Positions 11,887 to 23,857 of a DNA stretch of 64,000 nucleotides are shown piece after piece; within the stretch, counting starts at the first letter, position 1; the number at the start of each line of letters is the position of its first letter. Below the pieces are notes generated by a model. The model saw only the letters and a program-made list of their open reading frames with translations. It was not told where the DNA came from and did not search any database. Source of the stretch: Dillenia suffruticosa (Eukaryota; Streptophyta; Magnoliopsida; Dilleniales; Dilleniaceae); the NCBI GenBank assembly GCA_033439265.1, contig JAVTVX010000031.1:14111001-14175000 (forward strand). The letters run 5' to 3'. The position numbers and the translations under genes are program-made.

Positions 11887-12540
11887 TTAAAGAATTTAAT
11901 TTTTTTTTAATAAATGTAAACTTAAAAGCATTTAATTTTTCTCATTAGTCCTATACTTACTATCTCTTGTACACGTAAATTTTTCAATACTAATATTTTT
12001 TATTTATAAAAATTCCTAATACCTATATTAATTAATATTTATACAAAACTTCTTATATTTTTTATTTTTACATATTTTTTTCATATTTAATGTCTTATTT
12101 ACTTATTTAAGTATAATTTTTATTTTTATATTATTTATGTTGTGATTAATAATTACAAATTTGATTATTTTAGATTTTCATTATGAAAAATAAGTGTTTT
12201 ATTATTTCTATAAAATAAATAATATTCACATAAAAATTCTTATATTTTTTATATTCACGCTTATTTCACTTTTTTGTATTTTTATAAAACATCAATTTTC
12301 CATACCGTATTACATCTGTTTTCGTTTTTTCGTTTCTATTTCAGTGCAAGATTACAATTATTGTGCCCTTATTTCTCTAAAAAGATAACAGGATGAGACC
12401 CTATTATTTCACTAATGAAGCAACTCCGAAACATCCACTGCAAGACAACATATTTATGGGAATTTCAATGTTCCGCTTCTCATATATGGTGCAATATATC
12501 CAAATTTTTGTGGTGAGAATTAAATAGATATATTGTTTTT

Positions 12541-12612
12541 TTTTAGTAATATAAAAATTTGAATTTGGGATCAGTTGAGAAAGGGGTTTGTACCGCTGTC
12601 CCCATGGGGACG
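12541..12612 (-). repeat. SINE-1 copy
   Basis: Minus strand: CCGTCCCC, ACAGCGGTACAAACC, CCAAATTCAAATTTTTATA, then an A tail (plus-strand poly-T at 12535-12544). It shares block order with the copies at 27859 and 58441. Confidence 0.5.
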
Positions 12613-13023
12613 GTGTTTTTTTTTTAATAGGGGATTTGTAGGTTTAAAACAAAATTACTTGAACATACTCCTATAAGGGAAAGTTAATAAGTGCACTACT
12701 GGTTGTGAATGCTTGTACATTATTATTATTATAGTTGTTTGTACTAAACTAGTAACGTACATAAGAATTCTTTGATTTATTATTCTATTACAGAAGTTAA
12801 AAATTGAATTTTCCAATAAAAAAAATACCGCAAATGAATTTTATGAATTTTAGAACTTCTATTGATTGAACATGTTTAATATTAATCTTGGTATTTATAA
12901 TTTTTTGTCAATCATAATTTTGTGGTTGAATGGATATAAATATTAACTTTGCTTGTCCCTTCTTAGTAAAGGTCCCAAAAAAAAGAAAAAGAAATCTTTA
13001 TGACATGCAGAAAGCCTCCACAA

Positions 13024-13028
13024 GCGGG

Positions 13029-13071
<43 letters not shown>

Positions 13072-13096
13072 GCGTGTTCGATCCACGCTCACCGCA
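13024..13096 (+). tRNA. tRNA-Phe (GAA)
   Basis: The 73-nt sequence folds as a standard cytosolic tRNA. The acceptor stem is GCGGGGA paired with the 3' CACCGC end. The D arm contains AGCTCAGTTGGGAGAGC. The anticodon loop CTGAAGA carries GAA. The T arm contains GTTCGATCC. The terminal A at 13096 is the discriminator base, and CCA is not encoded, as expected for a nuclear gene. There is no intron. Box A (TAGCTCAGTTGG) and box B (GTTCGATCC) are intact, so it should be transcribed by RNA polymerase III. A T-rich run (TATTTTTTTAG) begins about 13 nt downstream and could serve as terminator. Confidence 0.97.
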
Positions 13097-13441
13097 AATT
13101 TGTTGTCTATTTTTTTAGTTCGTCGTTTAATTTAAGAAACGTAGTCCCAAGTGCTTTTCTTGTGATCCTGCAAGGCTGTTGATATTAACAAGACCCTGCA
13201 TTTTTTGACTTTCTGAATGGATTTGATTCCTTTTCTTAAAACTTTGTTATGGCATGCCTTAGGTAAACAATGGCCTCTTTTTCTTCAAATTCCCATCCCT
13301 TCCATCCACCTTTTTCTGTATAGTAGAAATCTTACGGTCTCTGGAAAAAAGACCTCAACATTTTGTGATGGCCAAGAAGAATGTCGGCTTGACCATTCAA
13401 GGTTGTTATGTGGGTCTACTCTCTCTCTCTTCATCGTTGGT

Positions 13442-13582
13442 ATTTAAAATTTATCTAATTAATTCGATTCGAGTACTGTGAGACCCATTTTTTGGATTGA
13501 CTCTCCCAAATCTTTTTTCGCCATTCTCTAAACTCGAACTCAAAATTTTGATTAAGAAATAAAATATTCGATTACTCAATAA
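13442..13582 (-). repeat. SINE-2 copy
   Basis: Minus strand: ATTGAGTAATCGAATATTTT start, CAAAATTTTGAGTTCGAGTTT, ACTCGAATCGAATTAATTAG end. The A tail has been lost. The match to 11580-11757 is clear over the central blocks. Confidence 0.5.
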
Positions 13583-14395
13583 AAAAAGAGTTTGATAGTG
13601 TATCCTCTCTCTCTCTCTCTCTCTTTCTATATTTTGTACTTTGTGTCATGATTGATTGCAGGTGATATTGAGCATTGGATTATCAAGTTAACAATATTTT
13701 GTTAAAAAATTATTGATTAATTCTAATATTTTGATAATAATAAAATCATGTGTTAATAATCAATTTACTAAATGTGTAAATTTTTAAAATATTAATTTTT
13801 CAAAATAACACAATCTTCTAGAATAGAAATTGAAGTTTCATAAAATTTTTTGTAAAGAAAACATACAAAGAAAATATTAGCATAGAAATATCATAATTCT
13901 ATAGAAGAGCTCGTGAATCATTTAGAAACCATAAAATGTATATAGTTTTGAAACAAATGTAATTTTATCTCAAACCAAAACCAATATAAGTAGATTAAGT
14001 GTAAACTGGGTGATGCACTTAGTTTAAAATTATACCTAAATACATCATCAAAAAATTCAAGTGGTTGAAGATTTAAAATCAAATTATTTACTAAAATAAA
14101 CACAAATTTCCAAGAACAACAAATTGGTTTTTAGGGGTTATTTTGTCGTATGCTATTTCTCCGACATTTCACCGTTTTCAAATTTGAAAATATTTAGTGT
14201 GAGAAGGTAGATAGGTAGTTGAGTGAGAGTTAAAACCGTCTTTTTTGTTTTTTTTTTTTTATTAGACCAAGCCATCTTCAAGATGGAAATGTGCATATTG
14301 TCAACAAAAGAGGACTGTTCTCATATTTGTAACTCTTTCGCATAGTGGAAACTATCTATCATTGGATCCCAATTTGCTGAGCTGGAAGAGTAGAC

Positions 14396-14928
14396 TGTTA
14401 CAAACTTAAGTTGATGAGTCAATTTGCAGAAGTGATGAGCTGACTCGTTAGGCAAATTATCTTCTCAACTTGTGGATGAATTATCGATCGACTGGTTGTC
14501 TTGGCTGGTCAACCGGAGTGGACAGTCGGCTAGTTGTTGTAATCAGTCTACTAAAGAAGGCACGATCGACTAATTATTGTAATCAGTGGATTGAAATTGA
14601 AGAAAGTATACCCAAGGAAGGGTTAGAGAGAGAAAATATAGAGAGAAGAAGCCAAAGGGAGAGAGAGAGAGATAGAGGAAGGGAGAGAGAAAGAGAGAGA
14701 TGGAGATTGAGAGAGACAAAGCTAGAGAGAGAAGAAGTAGAGAGAGAGCTACAAAAAACAATTCATCTATTTCATATCTAATTTATTTCTTATACTATCT
14801 ATTTTTATTGTTTTCCCTAATCACTCACTAACTAATTCTCTAACCACTTAGCCACTCAACTACTAATTTCCTAACTATTAAAACTACTAAAACTACCGAT
14901 TATTATATCACTACCTGTAATTGTTACA
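14396..14928 (-). repeat. LTR (3' LTR of small element)
   Basis: It shares with 15558-16007 the blocks GATGAGCTGACTC, TGGTTGTCTTGGCTGGT or its variant, AGAAAGTATACCCAAGGAAG and the CTAATTTCCTAACTATTA 3' portion. It has an expanded GA-rich stretch and an extra AATCAGT segment. Confidence 0.8.
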
Positions 14929-15557
14929 ATTTTCCTCTGCTTGAAAACATCTTTATCCTCAAGAATGGGAAAATCAAAATTGAGATTTTATAAAATTTAT
15001 GAATCTTGTACCAAAACTTACATTTGTATTGAGAGATAAAATAATGAAAATGAACAATATATTCAACTTGAGTTGCATGGTAAGTAGTGGGAGGAAAATG
15101 GGGATCTTTCAATAGTCTTGTTGAGAGAAAAATGGAATGGAACCTTTTGAAAGATCACCGGAACCGAGAGTGTCAAACTTCTTTGCAGGTTCAGTAGTTT
15201 CAATAGTCTTGTTCTGAGAGTCAATAATCGACAACTTCTGCATTCAATCATCAGCTTCTGAAGTAATAGCTTGCTCTTCGGAATTTTCTTTGTTCAGTAT
15301 CTTCATGATAGTATTGAATTTGTTATCAATTCTTGCCATAAAAACATCTAGCTTTTATTGAAGTTGTACCAAAACAACTTCTGCATTCAGTCATCAGAGT
15401 CTAGCTTTTGATTGTGTTCATCAATTATCTCATTGAATTCTTTCATTTTTCGAATCAACCGGAAATGACTTTCTTTGATTTGGATGATGCTTTCATACCA
15501 GAAGTTATCTGCCATTTTCTTAAGATTCATCAAGAAACATAGACTCTGATACTAATT

Positions 15558-16007
15558 TGTTATAAACCCAAGTGGATAAGTCAATTTACAGGTGTGATGA
15601 GCTGACTCATGAGGCAAGTTATCTACTCAACTCATGGATGAATGGCCAGTCAACTAGTTGTCTTGGCTGGTATACTGGAGTGGACAATTGGCTGGTTGTT
15701 GCAATCGGTTTGACTGAAATTGAAGAAAGTATACCCAAGGAAGAGTTAGAGAGAGAGAGAGAGAGATAGAGGAAGACAGAGAGGGAGAGAGATAGAGATT
15801 GAGAGAGACAAAGTTAGAGAGAGAAGAAGTAGAGAGAGAGAGCAACGAAAAATAATTCATTTCTTACACCATCTATTTATATCATTTTCCCTAACTAATT
15901 TCCTTAATCAATTAATCACTCAACCACTAATTTCCTAACTATTAGCTTCCTAACTTTTAAAACTACTAAAACTATTAATTATTACATCATTACTGGTAGT
16001 TGTTACA
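15558..16007 (-). repeat. LTR (5' LTR of small element)
   Basis: Pair of 14396-14928. The primer-binding-site-like sequence directly precedes it on the plus strand, which identifies it as the 5' LTR of a minus-oriented element. Confidence 0.8.
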
Positions 16008-17240
16008 TGGATGTAGGTATAAAACTGAATCATTATAAATTGAGTTTGTTTTCTTTTCTTTTATTTTTATTTTTTCTACATATTTGCATGCATTTTTTAT
16101 TTTAGAATTACTTAAGTTAATCGGAAGCTATCTAAGCTTTTTTTAGAGAATCAATTCAATCCCTTCTTTACTTTTACGGGCACCAACAATATTGAAACCA
16201 CAAGGGTGTTTGACAGGAATTAAGTGCGATGGCCTGGACAATCTTCTGGATATAAAGTCCAGTGAATCTAGTAGAGGGCAAGCTCTACAATTATGCAAGT
16301 CTTACAAACGTCTTCCCCTATTTTGTGTTTAACAAAACTCAAGTCCAATTTATATCCAAAAAAAAAAAAAAGTCAAGTCCAAATTAGAAAAACCAAGCTT
16401 CGTTTTTGTGCGTGGCTTTACACAAAATTGTGCATATAGCCACTAATAGGGCATTGTTGTTATGCCGTCACTAATGACATATGATTTTGAAAAAAAAAAA
16501 AAGAAAAGAAAAGTCCATGATTGAAATAATCGAAATTTGAGAGGAGTAAAAGCTAGACTTTCTTAACTGTGCTAATAAAACCCACAAAGCTTATTCCAAG
16601 GCTTCGGTGTTTAACCCATCTTTATGTGGATTATTCTCTGCAGATATTGGGATATCAATTGGAGCTTGCCAGGAGGACAGGATAGATATCATATGTATGC
16701 ACTTAATGTCTCCTAAAAGCTAAATGGCTCAAAATCATGTTACAAACAAAGTCCTCACTGAGAAAATTTTAAGTTCTTCTATGACAGAATTCAGGGGTGT
16801 GAATAAAATGTCATTAGTTTTGCAGAGGTTTCATTCAGGAGTACTTACACTCCATCAACTTCAGGAGTCAGATTGCCACTTAGCATTGACATAAGGTTCA
16901 CTATCAACAAAACAATTCTCTCTCTCTCTCTGACCGGTGACCTTGACATCATATTTTAGGTACATACTGAGAAGTGGCGTTTCTGGGTGTTACTGCTATG
17001 CAATATATGAGCATCTCGCCCTTCTGATCTTGCTCGTGTAAAGAATATTAACATTTCTAAATTAAAAAAATTCATTAAAAACATTAACATTTCTAAATTA
17101 AAAAAATTCATTAAAAACGTTTTGAAAATTTTCAAATCAAAAAAATATTTAAAATATTGACTTTTTAAAATTTTAATATTGTAATATTTTATTTATTCTT
17201 ATTAATTTTGTAAATATTCTATTTATCCTTACATTTTATA
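16008..17240. other. intergenic, no gene seen
   Basis: AT-rich sequence with a short 37-bp tandem duplication near 17048-17118 (AACATTTCTAAATTAAAAAA twice). No protein match was recognised. Confidence 0.4.
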
Positions 17241-20200
17241 CGATACAAAAAAATACGATTTTAGCAACGAATTTTCGTGACGGAAAAAATTCGTTGCTAT
17301 TTTCCCACGAATTTAGCGACAAAAATTTTTTTGTCGCTAATTTGCCACAAAATTTGTGACGAAAAAGAAATCGTGGCTAAATTAGCGATGGACATATCAT
17401 TTGTAGCTAAATTCGTCGCTAATTAGTGACGAAAAAATTTTCGTGACTAAATTCGTCGCTAATTGACGACAAAAAATTTTTCGTAACAAATTTCGTCGCT
17501 AATTGGCGACAAATAATATTTCGTGGCTAAATTTTGCCACGGTTTTAGCCACAGATTTAAAATCCGTCGCAAAATTTAATCTTTCTTAAATAGAATTTTA
17601 TTTTTTTATTTTTCTTTTTATTTTATTAATATGTTATATTTAAGTTAAAAATTAATTTAGCGATGAATTTGTTTTCCATCGCTAAATTTAACGACGAAAA
17701 TCCCAATCCCTTGCTAAATTTTTTATATAAAATTAAATAAATATAATATTAATAAAATATTTAAATTAAAAAATTAATTTAGCAACAATGAAATTTATCC
17801 GTTAGTAATTTAGTGACGGATTTTCAAGTCCGTCACTGAATCAGCAACGGATTTCCAAAGATTTCCAAATCCGTTGCTAAATTTAATCTTTTTTTAATTA
17901 GAATTTTATTTTATTTTTTATTTTATTTTATTAATTTATATTAACAAATCATATTATTATTTTATAATATTTTAATTTACATTTTATTTTATTATATTAT
18001 ATTTCATTTTTTAAAAGAATAATATTATTTAAATCTTTAAAAAAAACCATATAATTTATTTTATTTAAATTATATATATTTTTTAATTAATTAATTTTTT
18101 TTCTTTTTTGTTTGATTTAATATTTTTTATTATTGTATAGGTACATTTTATTTTATTTGTATTATTTTATTCAATAATACAAAATTTTTAATTAAATATA
18201 AATTCAGCGGACATGTTGGGCGCGAGCCTGCGTGGCACTAGCACATGCACGCACGGGCGCCCGCCCTTCATTGTTTTAATGCTAAAATAATATGCTATAT
18301 TGAAGGGATTCAAAACTTGGATTTCGGATTTGAACGGAAGACATGTCACCACTGCACCACCGCTTAGTGCTGTGCGATAATAGTTTTCTTTTTCTTTCTT
18401 CCTCCTCATTTTTTTTTCTATTCTCATTTTTTTTTCCTTCCTCTTACTCTCATCTCTATTTTTGAGTTTTTTTTTTTCCTTTCTAATCTCATTATTGAAA
18501 TTTCTTATATATAATAATTATATTAAAATTTCTTATATATTCAAACGAATAAAAATATTTTGTGATTAAATATAAATTATAATTTATTGGTAATTATAAT
18601 TTTATATTATTAAGATGCCGTAATTCATTTTTAAATTATGGATTAAAAAAATAAAATAAAAATGAAAAAGAATAATAAAATAATAAAATAAAAGAAAAAA
18701 GAAGAAAACAAAATATAATATTAATATATTTTTTAATTATTTATTTATTTTATTTTAAATTAGTATTTTATTATTTTTATTTTATTTAAAATTACCGTAT
18801 TTATTATTTTTAATTAATATTATTTTAGATTGGTGGTTTAAATAAAAAAAGTTATTATATTTATTATTTTAAATTGTTATTATACATTATTTTATTATTA
18901 TTAGAAAAATGTGAAGGAAAAATAATAAGTAAAGAAAGTTATTATATTTATTATTTTAAATTGTTATTATATATTATTTTATTATTATTAGAAAAATATG
19001 AAGGAAAGATAATAAATAAAAAAAAGAATTTATATCACATTCTAACATTTGGCTTGGTAGTTTACAGGTTTATGCTTATGCGTGTGCGTGCAGGTGTACA
19101 AGAGTTCGAACCACGGTGGAGGCAAAGCGGGTATTTTCCAGCAATTAAGTGAGGAGGGCAGACGCTGAAGCAGGCGCGCTTGCAGGCGGGGGTGCTGGCT
19201 CGGGCGGGCGGGCGGACAGCTTGCAGGCTGGTGCTGGCTCGGGTGGGTGGGGGTGGGTGGGGCCCGTCCAGGCACATGGCTTCCAGGCTAGTGCTGGCTC
19301 AGGTGGGCGGGGCCATCTAGGCACGTGCTGGCTAGGGTGGGCAAGGGCCTGTCCAGGCACGTGCGCTCCCTGAGCATTCCGACGAATTTGGATTAGCCAC
19401 GTGCGCTCCCTGGGCATTCCGACGAATTTGGATTAGCGATGGATTCCAAATCCTACTGACGGATTTTTTTATTCGTCGCTAAATTAGGGACGGATAATTT
19501 TTTGACAGACTTTTTTTTTCCTACATTCGCGACGGATTTTAGCGACAAAAATTATCTGTCGCTAAATTTAGCGACGGATTTTAGATTTTCGTCGCTAAAC
19601 AGGCGCGCTTGCAGGTGGGGGTGCTGGCTCGGGCGGGCGGACAGCTTGCAGGCTGGTGCTGGCTCGGGTGGGTGGGGGTGGGTGGGGCCCGTCCAGGCAC
19701 ATGGCTTCCAGGCTAGTGCTGGCTCAGGTGGGCGGGGCCATCCAGGCACGTGTTGGCTAGGGTGGGCAAGGGCCTGTCCAGGCACGTGCGCTCCCTGGAC
19801 ATTCTGACGAATTTGGATTAGCGATGGATTCCAAATCCCAGCGATGGATTTTTTTATTTGTCGCTAAATTAGGGACGGATAATTTTTTGACAGACTTTTT
19901 TTTTCCTACATTCGCGACGGATTTTAGCGACAAAAATTATCTGTCGCTAAATTTAGCGACGGATTTTAGATTTTCGTCGTTAAATTTAGCAACAGATTTT
20001 TTTATGTCGCTAATTTAGCGACGGATAATTTTTCATCGCTAAATTTTGTGACGAATTTTGGCGACGAAAAATTATTTGTCGCTAAATTTAGCGACGGATT
20101 TCTAATTTTCGTCGCTAAATTTTTGCGACGGGTTATTAGTGATGAAAAATTTTTCATCCCTAAATCCGTCGCTAATGTTTTTAGCGACGAATTTTTTTAA

Positions 20201-20247
20201 AATTTTCGACGCTAAATTTGTAACTAAAAGCCTTTTTTTTATAGTGA
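17241..20247. mobile_element. non-autonomous CACTA (En/Spm) element, about 3.0 kb
   Basis: The right end reads, on the minus strand, CACTATAAAAAAAAGGCTTT, a CACTA terminus. The left end CGATACAAAAAAATACGATT is a mutated version. The trinucleotide ATA flanks both ends (17238-17240 and 20248-20250), matching the 3-bp CACTA target duplication. Subterminal regions (17260-17580 and 19500-20215) are dense with alternating AGCGACGAAAATT / AATTTTCGTCGCT motifs in both orientations, as expected for transposase-binding repeats. The interior is AT-rich with two GC-rich blocks (18200-18270 and 19150-19830). No TNPD or TNPA coding sequence was seen, so it is non-autonomous. Confidence 0.8.
19171..19985. 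repeat. 429-bp tandem duplication inside CACTA element
   Basis: The block starting CAGGCGCGCTTGCAGG at 19171 starts again at 19600. Each copy holds a GC-rich GGCTGGTGCTGGCTCGGGTG region, followed by the AGCGACGGATTTTAG subterminal motifs. The first copy also has an internal duplication of about 40 bp (CACGTGCGCTCCCTG.GCATT). High identity suggests a recent event. Confidence 0.85.
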
Positions 20248-21200
20248 TATTTTAGAGTTTAATCTCATAGAATCATCATATAAATAGGGTCATTGTACAA
20301 CCTATTAAACATATATAATATATGAATCATTCTCTCTAAACCTATTATATATACAACCTATTGTATATTCAACATATATACAATATATGTATCATTCTTT
20401 CTCAATCTGCTTTCTTTATTCTCTCTATTTTTTTTTTTTTACTTTATTTTGCTTTTTCTAACAGCTCAGACAAGAATGGCATTTAAATTGAGACAAGATA
20501 GGTAGACATATAGATCATAAGTAATTTTCCATACCTCAAACCTTGATGTTACCTTATAATTACTAAAAATGCTGTTCGTATGACATGGGAGATTAGGTTC
20601 CACTACAGGCAATCACGGATGAGAAGCAGCGAATAATGCCAATGCCACAAGACCTACTTCCTGGTAGAGGAAAACAACAAATCGTGCCTGAATCTGTCTT
20701 ACTAGTAAACCCCATCAATCCGGACCCTAAAGGCGAGGTGAGTATCACAGGAAATGTACCCTTAATTTTAAGGACAGTAAAGTGGTATGTTAATGCATGC
20801 AGGTTGATGATAATTATCAGTACTCAATGGACAACGAAGATGGAGTTCACGGATGGATTAGCCCCAACCGCATGATCGGATTTTGGATTATCTTTCCTAG
20901 CAATGAATTTTGTAGTGGTGGTCCGACGAAGCAAAATCTGACTGTCCACACTGGTCCCTTTTGCTTGGCCGTAAATCTCTCAATCCAAGCTACAACATAA
21001 AAAGTTCCTGCATTTCATCAATCATGCTCTTTGACAACCCTTGTTGCTTTTGCTGGTGTGTGACAGATGCTGCAGGGAACTCATTGTATTGGAGATGATA
21101 TGCTCTCTCATTTTGAAGAAGGCAAGACGTGGAGGAAAGGGTTTGGCCACTTCTTTATATACCTAAATTCAACTGACAATGTCTCTAAGGCATACAGTTT

Positions 21201-21205
21201 ATGGA
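21201..21205. repeat. Copia target-site duplication, left
   Basis: ATGGA lies directly before the element start TGTTGCAG and is repeated at 25889-25893 directly after the element end TGTTACA. Confidence 0.9.
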
Positions 21206-21580
21206 TGTTGCAGAAGCTCAGGTGTGAATAATGTATGAACGATTATACGAAAAATCACTTAAATCCTAATAAAGATAATTTAATAGCATAATATACCACT
21301 ACAACTATATCCGACAACAACTATTAAATAAATAAAGAATATCAAAATTTAACAAAATTTAGCCATGTCTATGTTTTCAAACAATATTAAAATAATATTT
21401 CTTTAATTTTCAATAAAATATTACAAGAGAGAAAAAATTCTAAGAAAAAATGAGAGACAAATTGGGATCTCCAAACACAAGGGGAGAGGGTCCCCTTTTA
21501 TAGTCAAAGGACTCTGCTCATCCCCACTTATTATCCAATGTGGGATTCTCCTCCACCATTATTTTTTGTCACATATTACA
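21206..21580 (-). repeat. Copia 3' LTR
   Basis: 375 bp, aligned with 25502-25888 through blocks such as GATAATTTAATAG, TATTAAATAAATAAAGAAT, GGGAGAGGGTCCC and TGGGATTCTCCTCC. The many differences between the two LTRs indicate an old insertion. Confidence 0.9.
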
Positions 21581-21644
21581 AATCATCACTTTGCTAAAAA
21601 AATCTTTGCAATTATCTCGTAAATACAATTTCCAGTAATACTTG

Positions 21645-21712
21645 CAATTTTCAATTTTCAATTTTCAATTTTCAATTTTCAATTTTCAATTTTCAATTTT
21701 CAATTTTCAATA
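21645..21712. repeat. (CAATTTT)n minisatellite, about 9 units
   Basis: A perfect 7-bp repeat inside the Copia element, between its 3' LTR and RNase H region. Confidence 0.95.
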
Positions 21713-21957
21713 ATATTGATCAAATCCAAACAATATTGAAACTTGATCGTAATTACTATTTTTGTCATCATGTCAATAGGATTCTAGTAGTTGGAATTTT
21801 TTAGATTATAACTCTACATTTTTTCAAAATCTCTCGTATGAAGTGATAACGAATGTCGATATGATTCATTCTTGTATGATAAACTTGATTTTTTGTCAAA
21901 TGATTTGCACTTTAACTATCACAATACACTTTGATGTGTCTCTGTTTTAGTCTCAAT

Positions 21958-23850
21958 TCACCAAGCAACCCTTGAAGTTAAATTGTTTCCTTCACAACTT
22001 CTGTAATTGCCATGTATTCTATCTCTATAAAAGATAAAGCAACTGTTTGACTGTAAGACAGACCTCCAACTCACTGGTGCCTTTACAAGAGTAAATATAT
22101 AACCAGTAATTGATTGACATTTGTCTAAATCATCAGTATAATTAGAATCACAATACCTAACTATGCGTTGACCATTTTGCTTGTCCTGCTGAAATATCAA
22201 ACCAGGGTTTATAGTATTCAAAATGTACCATAAAATTCATTTCATAGCTTGCCAATACTCCTTTTCAAGATCATGCATGTATCAACTTACAACCCCAACT
22301 AATTGTAAAATATCGGATATTGTACATACCATAACATATATTAGGCTACCAACAGCACTTACATATGGTACTTTTGACATGTATTCTCGTTCTCCTATTC
22401 TACATCGTTATTTGGTGATATAGATGCACTAAGCTTGAAATGAGAACCAAGTGGAGTATTAACTGGTTTTGATCTTTTATTCATAGCAAAACGTTTTAGT
22501 AGCTTACTCAAATGTTCTTTCTATAATAAACAAAGTCTCCCCAAATTCCAATTTCTCGTAATTTTCATACTGAGAATCTTTTTTACTTTATCTAGATCCT
22601 TCATCTAAACCTCCTTCAATTTCTCAATTTTTATCTAACTTTTCAGCATATCATTAACATAAAGAAGAATCTTCTTTGTTTCACCTAAATCTTTCATCTC
22701 AAACTCACTTTTCAACTGAATCTTCAATTTCTCAATTTTTATCTAACTTTTGGAAGCTATCAATATATCATCAACATAAATAAGAAAATAAATAAAGGAT
22801 TCATTTTGTAACTTGTGTAAATACACACAGTGATCGTATTTGCTTCTTGTATGCTTTAGCCACATCATAAACATGTCAAATCATTTGTACCACTATTTCG
22901 GAGATTGTTTTAATCCATATAGTGATTTTTCAAGTTTGCATACCATTTTTTCTTTTCTAGCAACTTTGAATCCTTTTGGTTGAGTCATCTAGATTTCCTC
23001 CTCCAAATCTCTATATAAAAATGCTATTTTTTCATTCAACTGAACTAACTCTACATCCAACTGTGCTACCAAAGTCAACAAGATTCTGATGGAGAAATAC
23101 TTCACAACAAGAAAAAATGTTTCATTGTAATCAACTCCCTTCTTCTAAGTGTAGCCTTTAGTCACAGATTTTGCTTTGTAGCGAACACTATTCTTGTCAC
23201 GAAATCCATCTTTTTTTTGCATATATCCATTTGCCCAATTGCCTTCTTTGCATTTGGAAGACTATTAAGCTTCCACATCTGATTCTTTTGAAGGGGCTGT
23301 ATTTCCTCTTTCGTGGTGATCCTCTATTACTCTTATTCTAAACTTTGGATTGTTTCATTATAGGTAGTAGGAACATCATTAGTTTGATTTACTGATTCAA
23401 AAGCGACCATATTAGCATATCAAGGAGGTAGTTTAATAGTTCTTTTTTCCCTTTTTTAATACAATTGATTCAAGTTACCATGCAGATTTCTGGATCTGAA
23501 CCTTTTTTTCATCTGACTCTTCTTCTTTCATAGAAGAGTCACCACTAGTTTTTTCATTTGTTGGGATAATTCTGCTTATATCAAACTCTACCTATTTGGG
23601 AGTCTAGTCTGTATGTTCAATGTTTTCAAAAGTTACCTTTGACATGAAAGATTCATCAAAAGTAATATCCTTGCTAAAGATTACTTTCTTTGCTTCTGGA
23701 CACCAAAGGTGATAACCTTTCACCCCATCTGTTATCCTCATGAAGATTGCATTCTTTGCTCTAGAATCCAGTTTTGACTCCTTAACATGATAATATGTAG
23801 TAGAATCAAATACACGTAAAAAATCATAATTTACAGCAGTTTTTTCATAC
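21958..23850 (-). pseudogene. Copia reverse transcriptase and RNase H remnant
   Basis: Minus-strand fragments include FIYFLIYVDDILIASKS (the YVDD catalytic motif, near 22757-22790), LKSEFEMKDLGETKKIL, then a second altered copy LLYVNDMLKS. RNase H follows, with YCDSNYTDDLDKCQSITGY at 21958-22221. Upstream pieces such as GVKGYHLWCPEAKKVIFSKD belong to the linker between integrase and RT. Multiple stops are present. One segment around the YVDD motif is duplicated in tandem. Confidence 0.9.
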
Positions 23851-23857
23851 TATTTCT

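Larger units (their letters stand above)
14396..16007 (-). mobile_element. small non-autonomous LTR retrotransposon
   Basis: Two similar direct repeats flank a 0.63-kb interior: 14396-14928 and 15558-16007. Both begin TGTTA.AAAC and end TTGTTACA. Just inside the right LTR, the plus strand reads GACTCTGATACTAA (15542-15555). This is the complement of a primer-binding site resembling the initiator-tRNA-Met type TGGTATCAGAGTC, so the element points to the minus strand. The interior is too short for gag-pol. It starts MADNFWYESIIQIKESHFRL, a gag-like opening, and then breaks into stops. Flanking pentamers TAGAC and TGGAT differ at two positions, so the target duplication is eroded or the ends are slightly misplaced. 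GA-rich microsatellites lie in each LTR. Confidence 0.8.

Noticed and set aside
18300..18390. Possible tRNA-like box (GGTGGTGCAGTGGTGACATG on minus strand)
   Set aside because: No matching cloverleaf or A tail could be drawn; it is left as part of the CACTA interior.
19042..19807. Proline/alanine-rich or glycine-rich ORFs repeated twice
   Set aside because: They come from the GC-rich duplicated block in the CACTA element; open frames exist in several registers and no domain is visible.
17260..20215. Alternating AGCGACG repeats as a CRISPR-like array
   Set aside because: The repeats are inverted, variable and lack unique regular spacers; they fit CACTA subterminal motifs and the setting is a plant nuclear genome.
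21206..21240. DVAEAQ followed by GT just after the lyase exon, looking like a duplicated exon end
   Set aside because: Alignment with 25502-25540 shows that this is the start of the Copia LTR; the resemblance to TDAKKQ|GT is chance.
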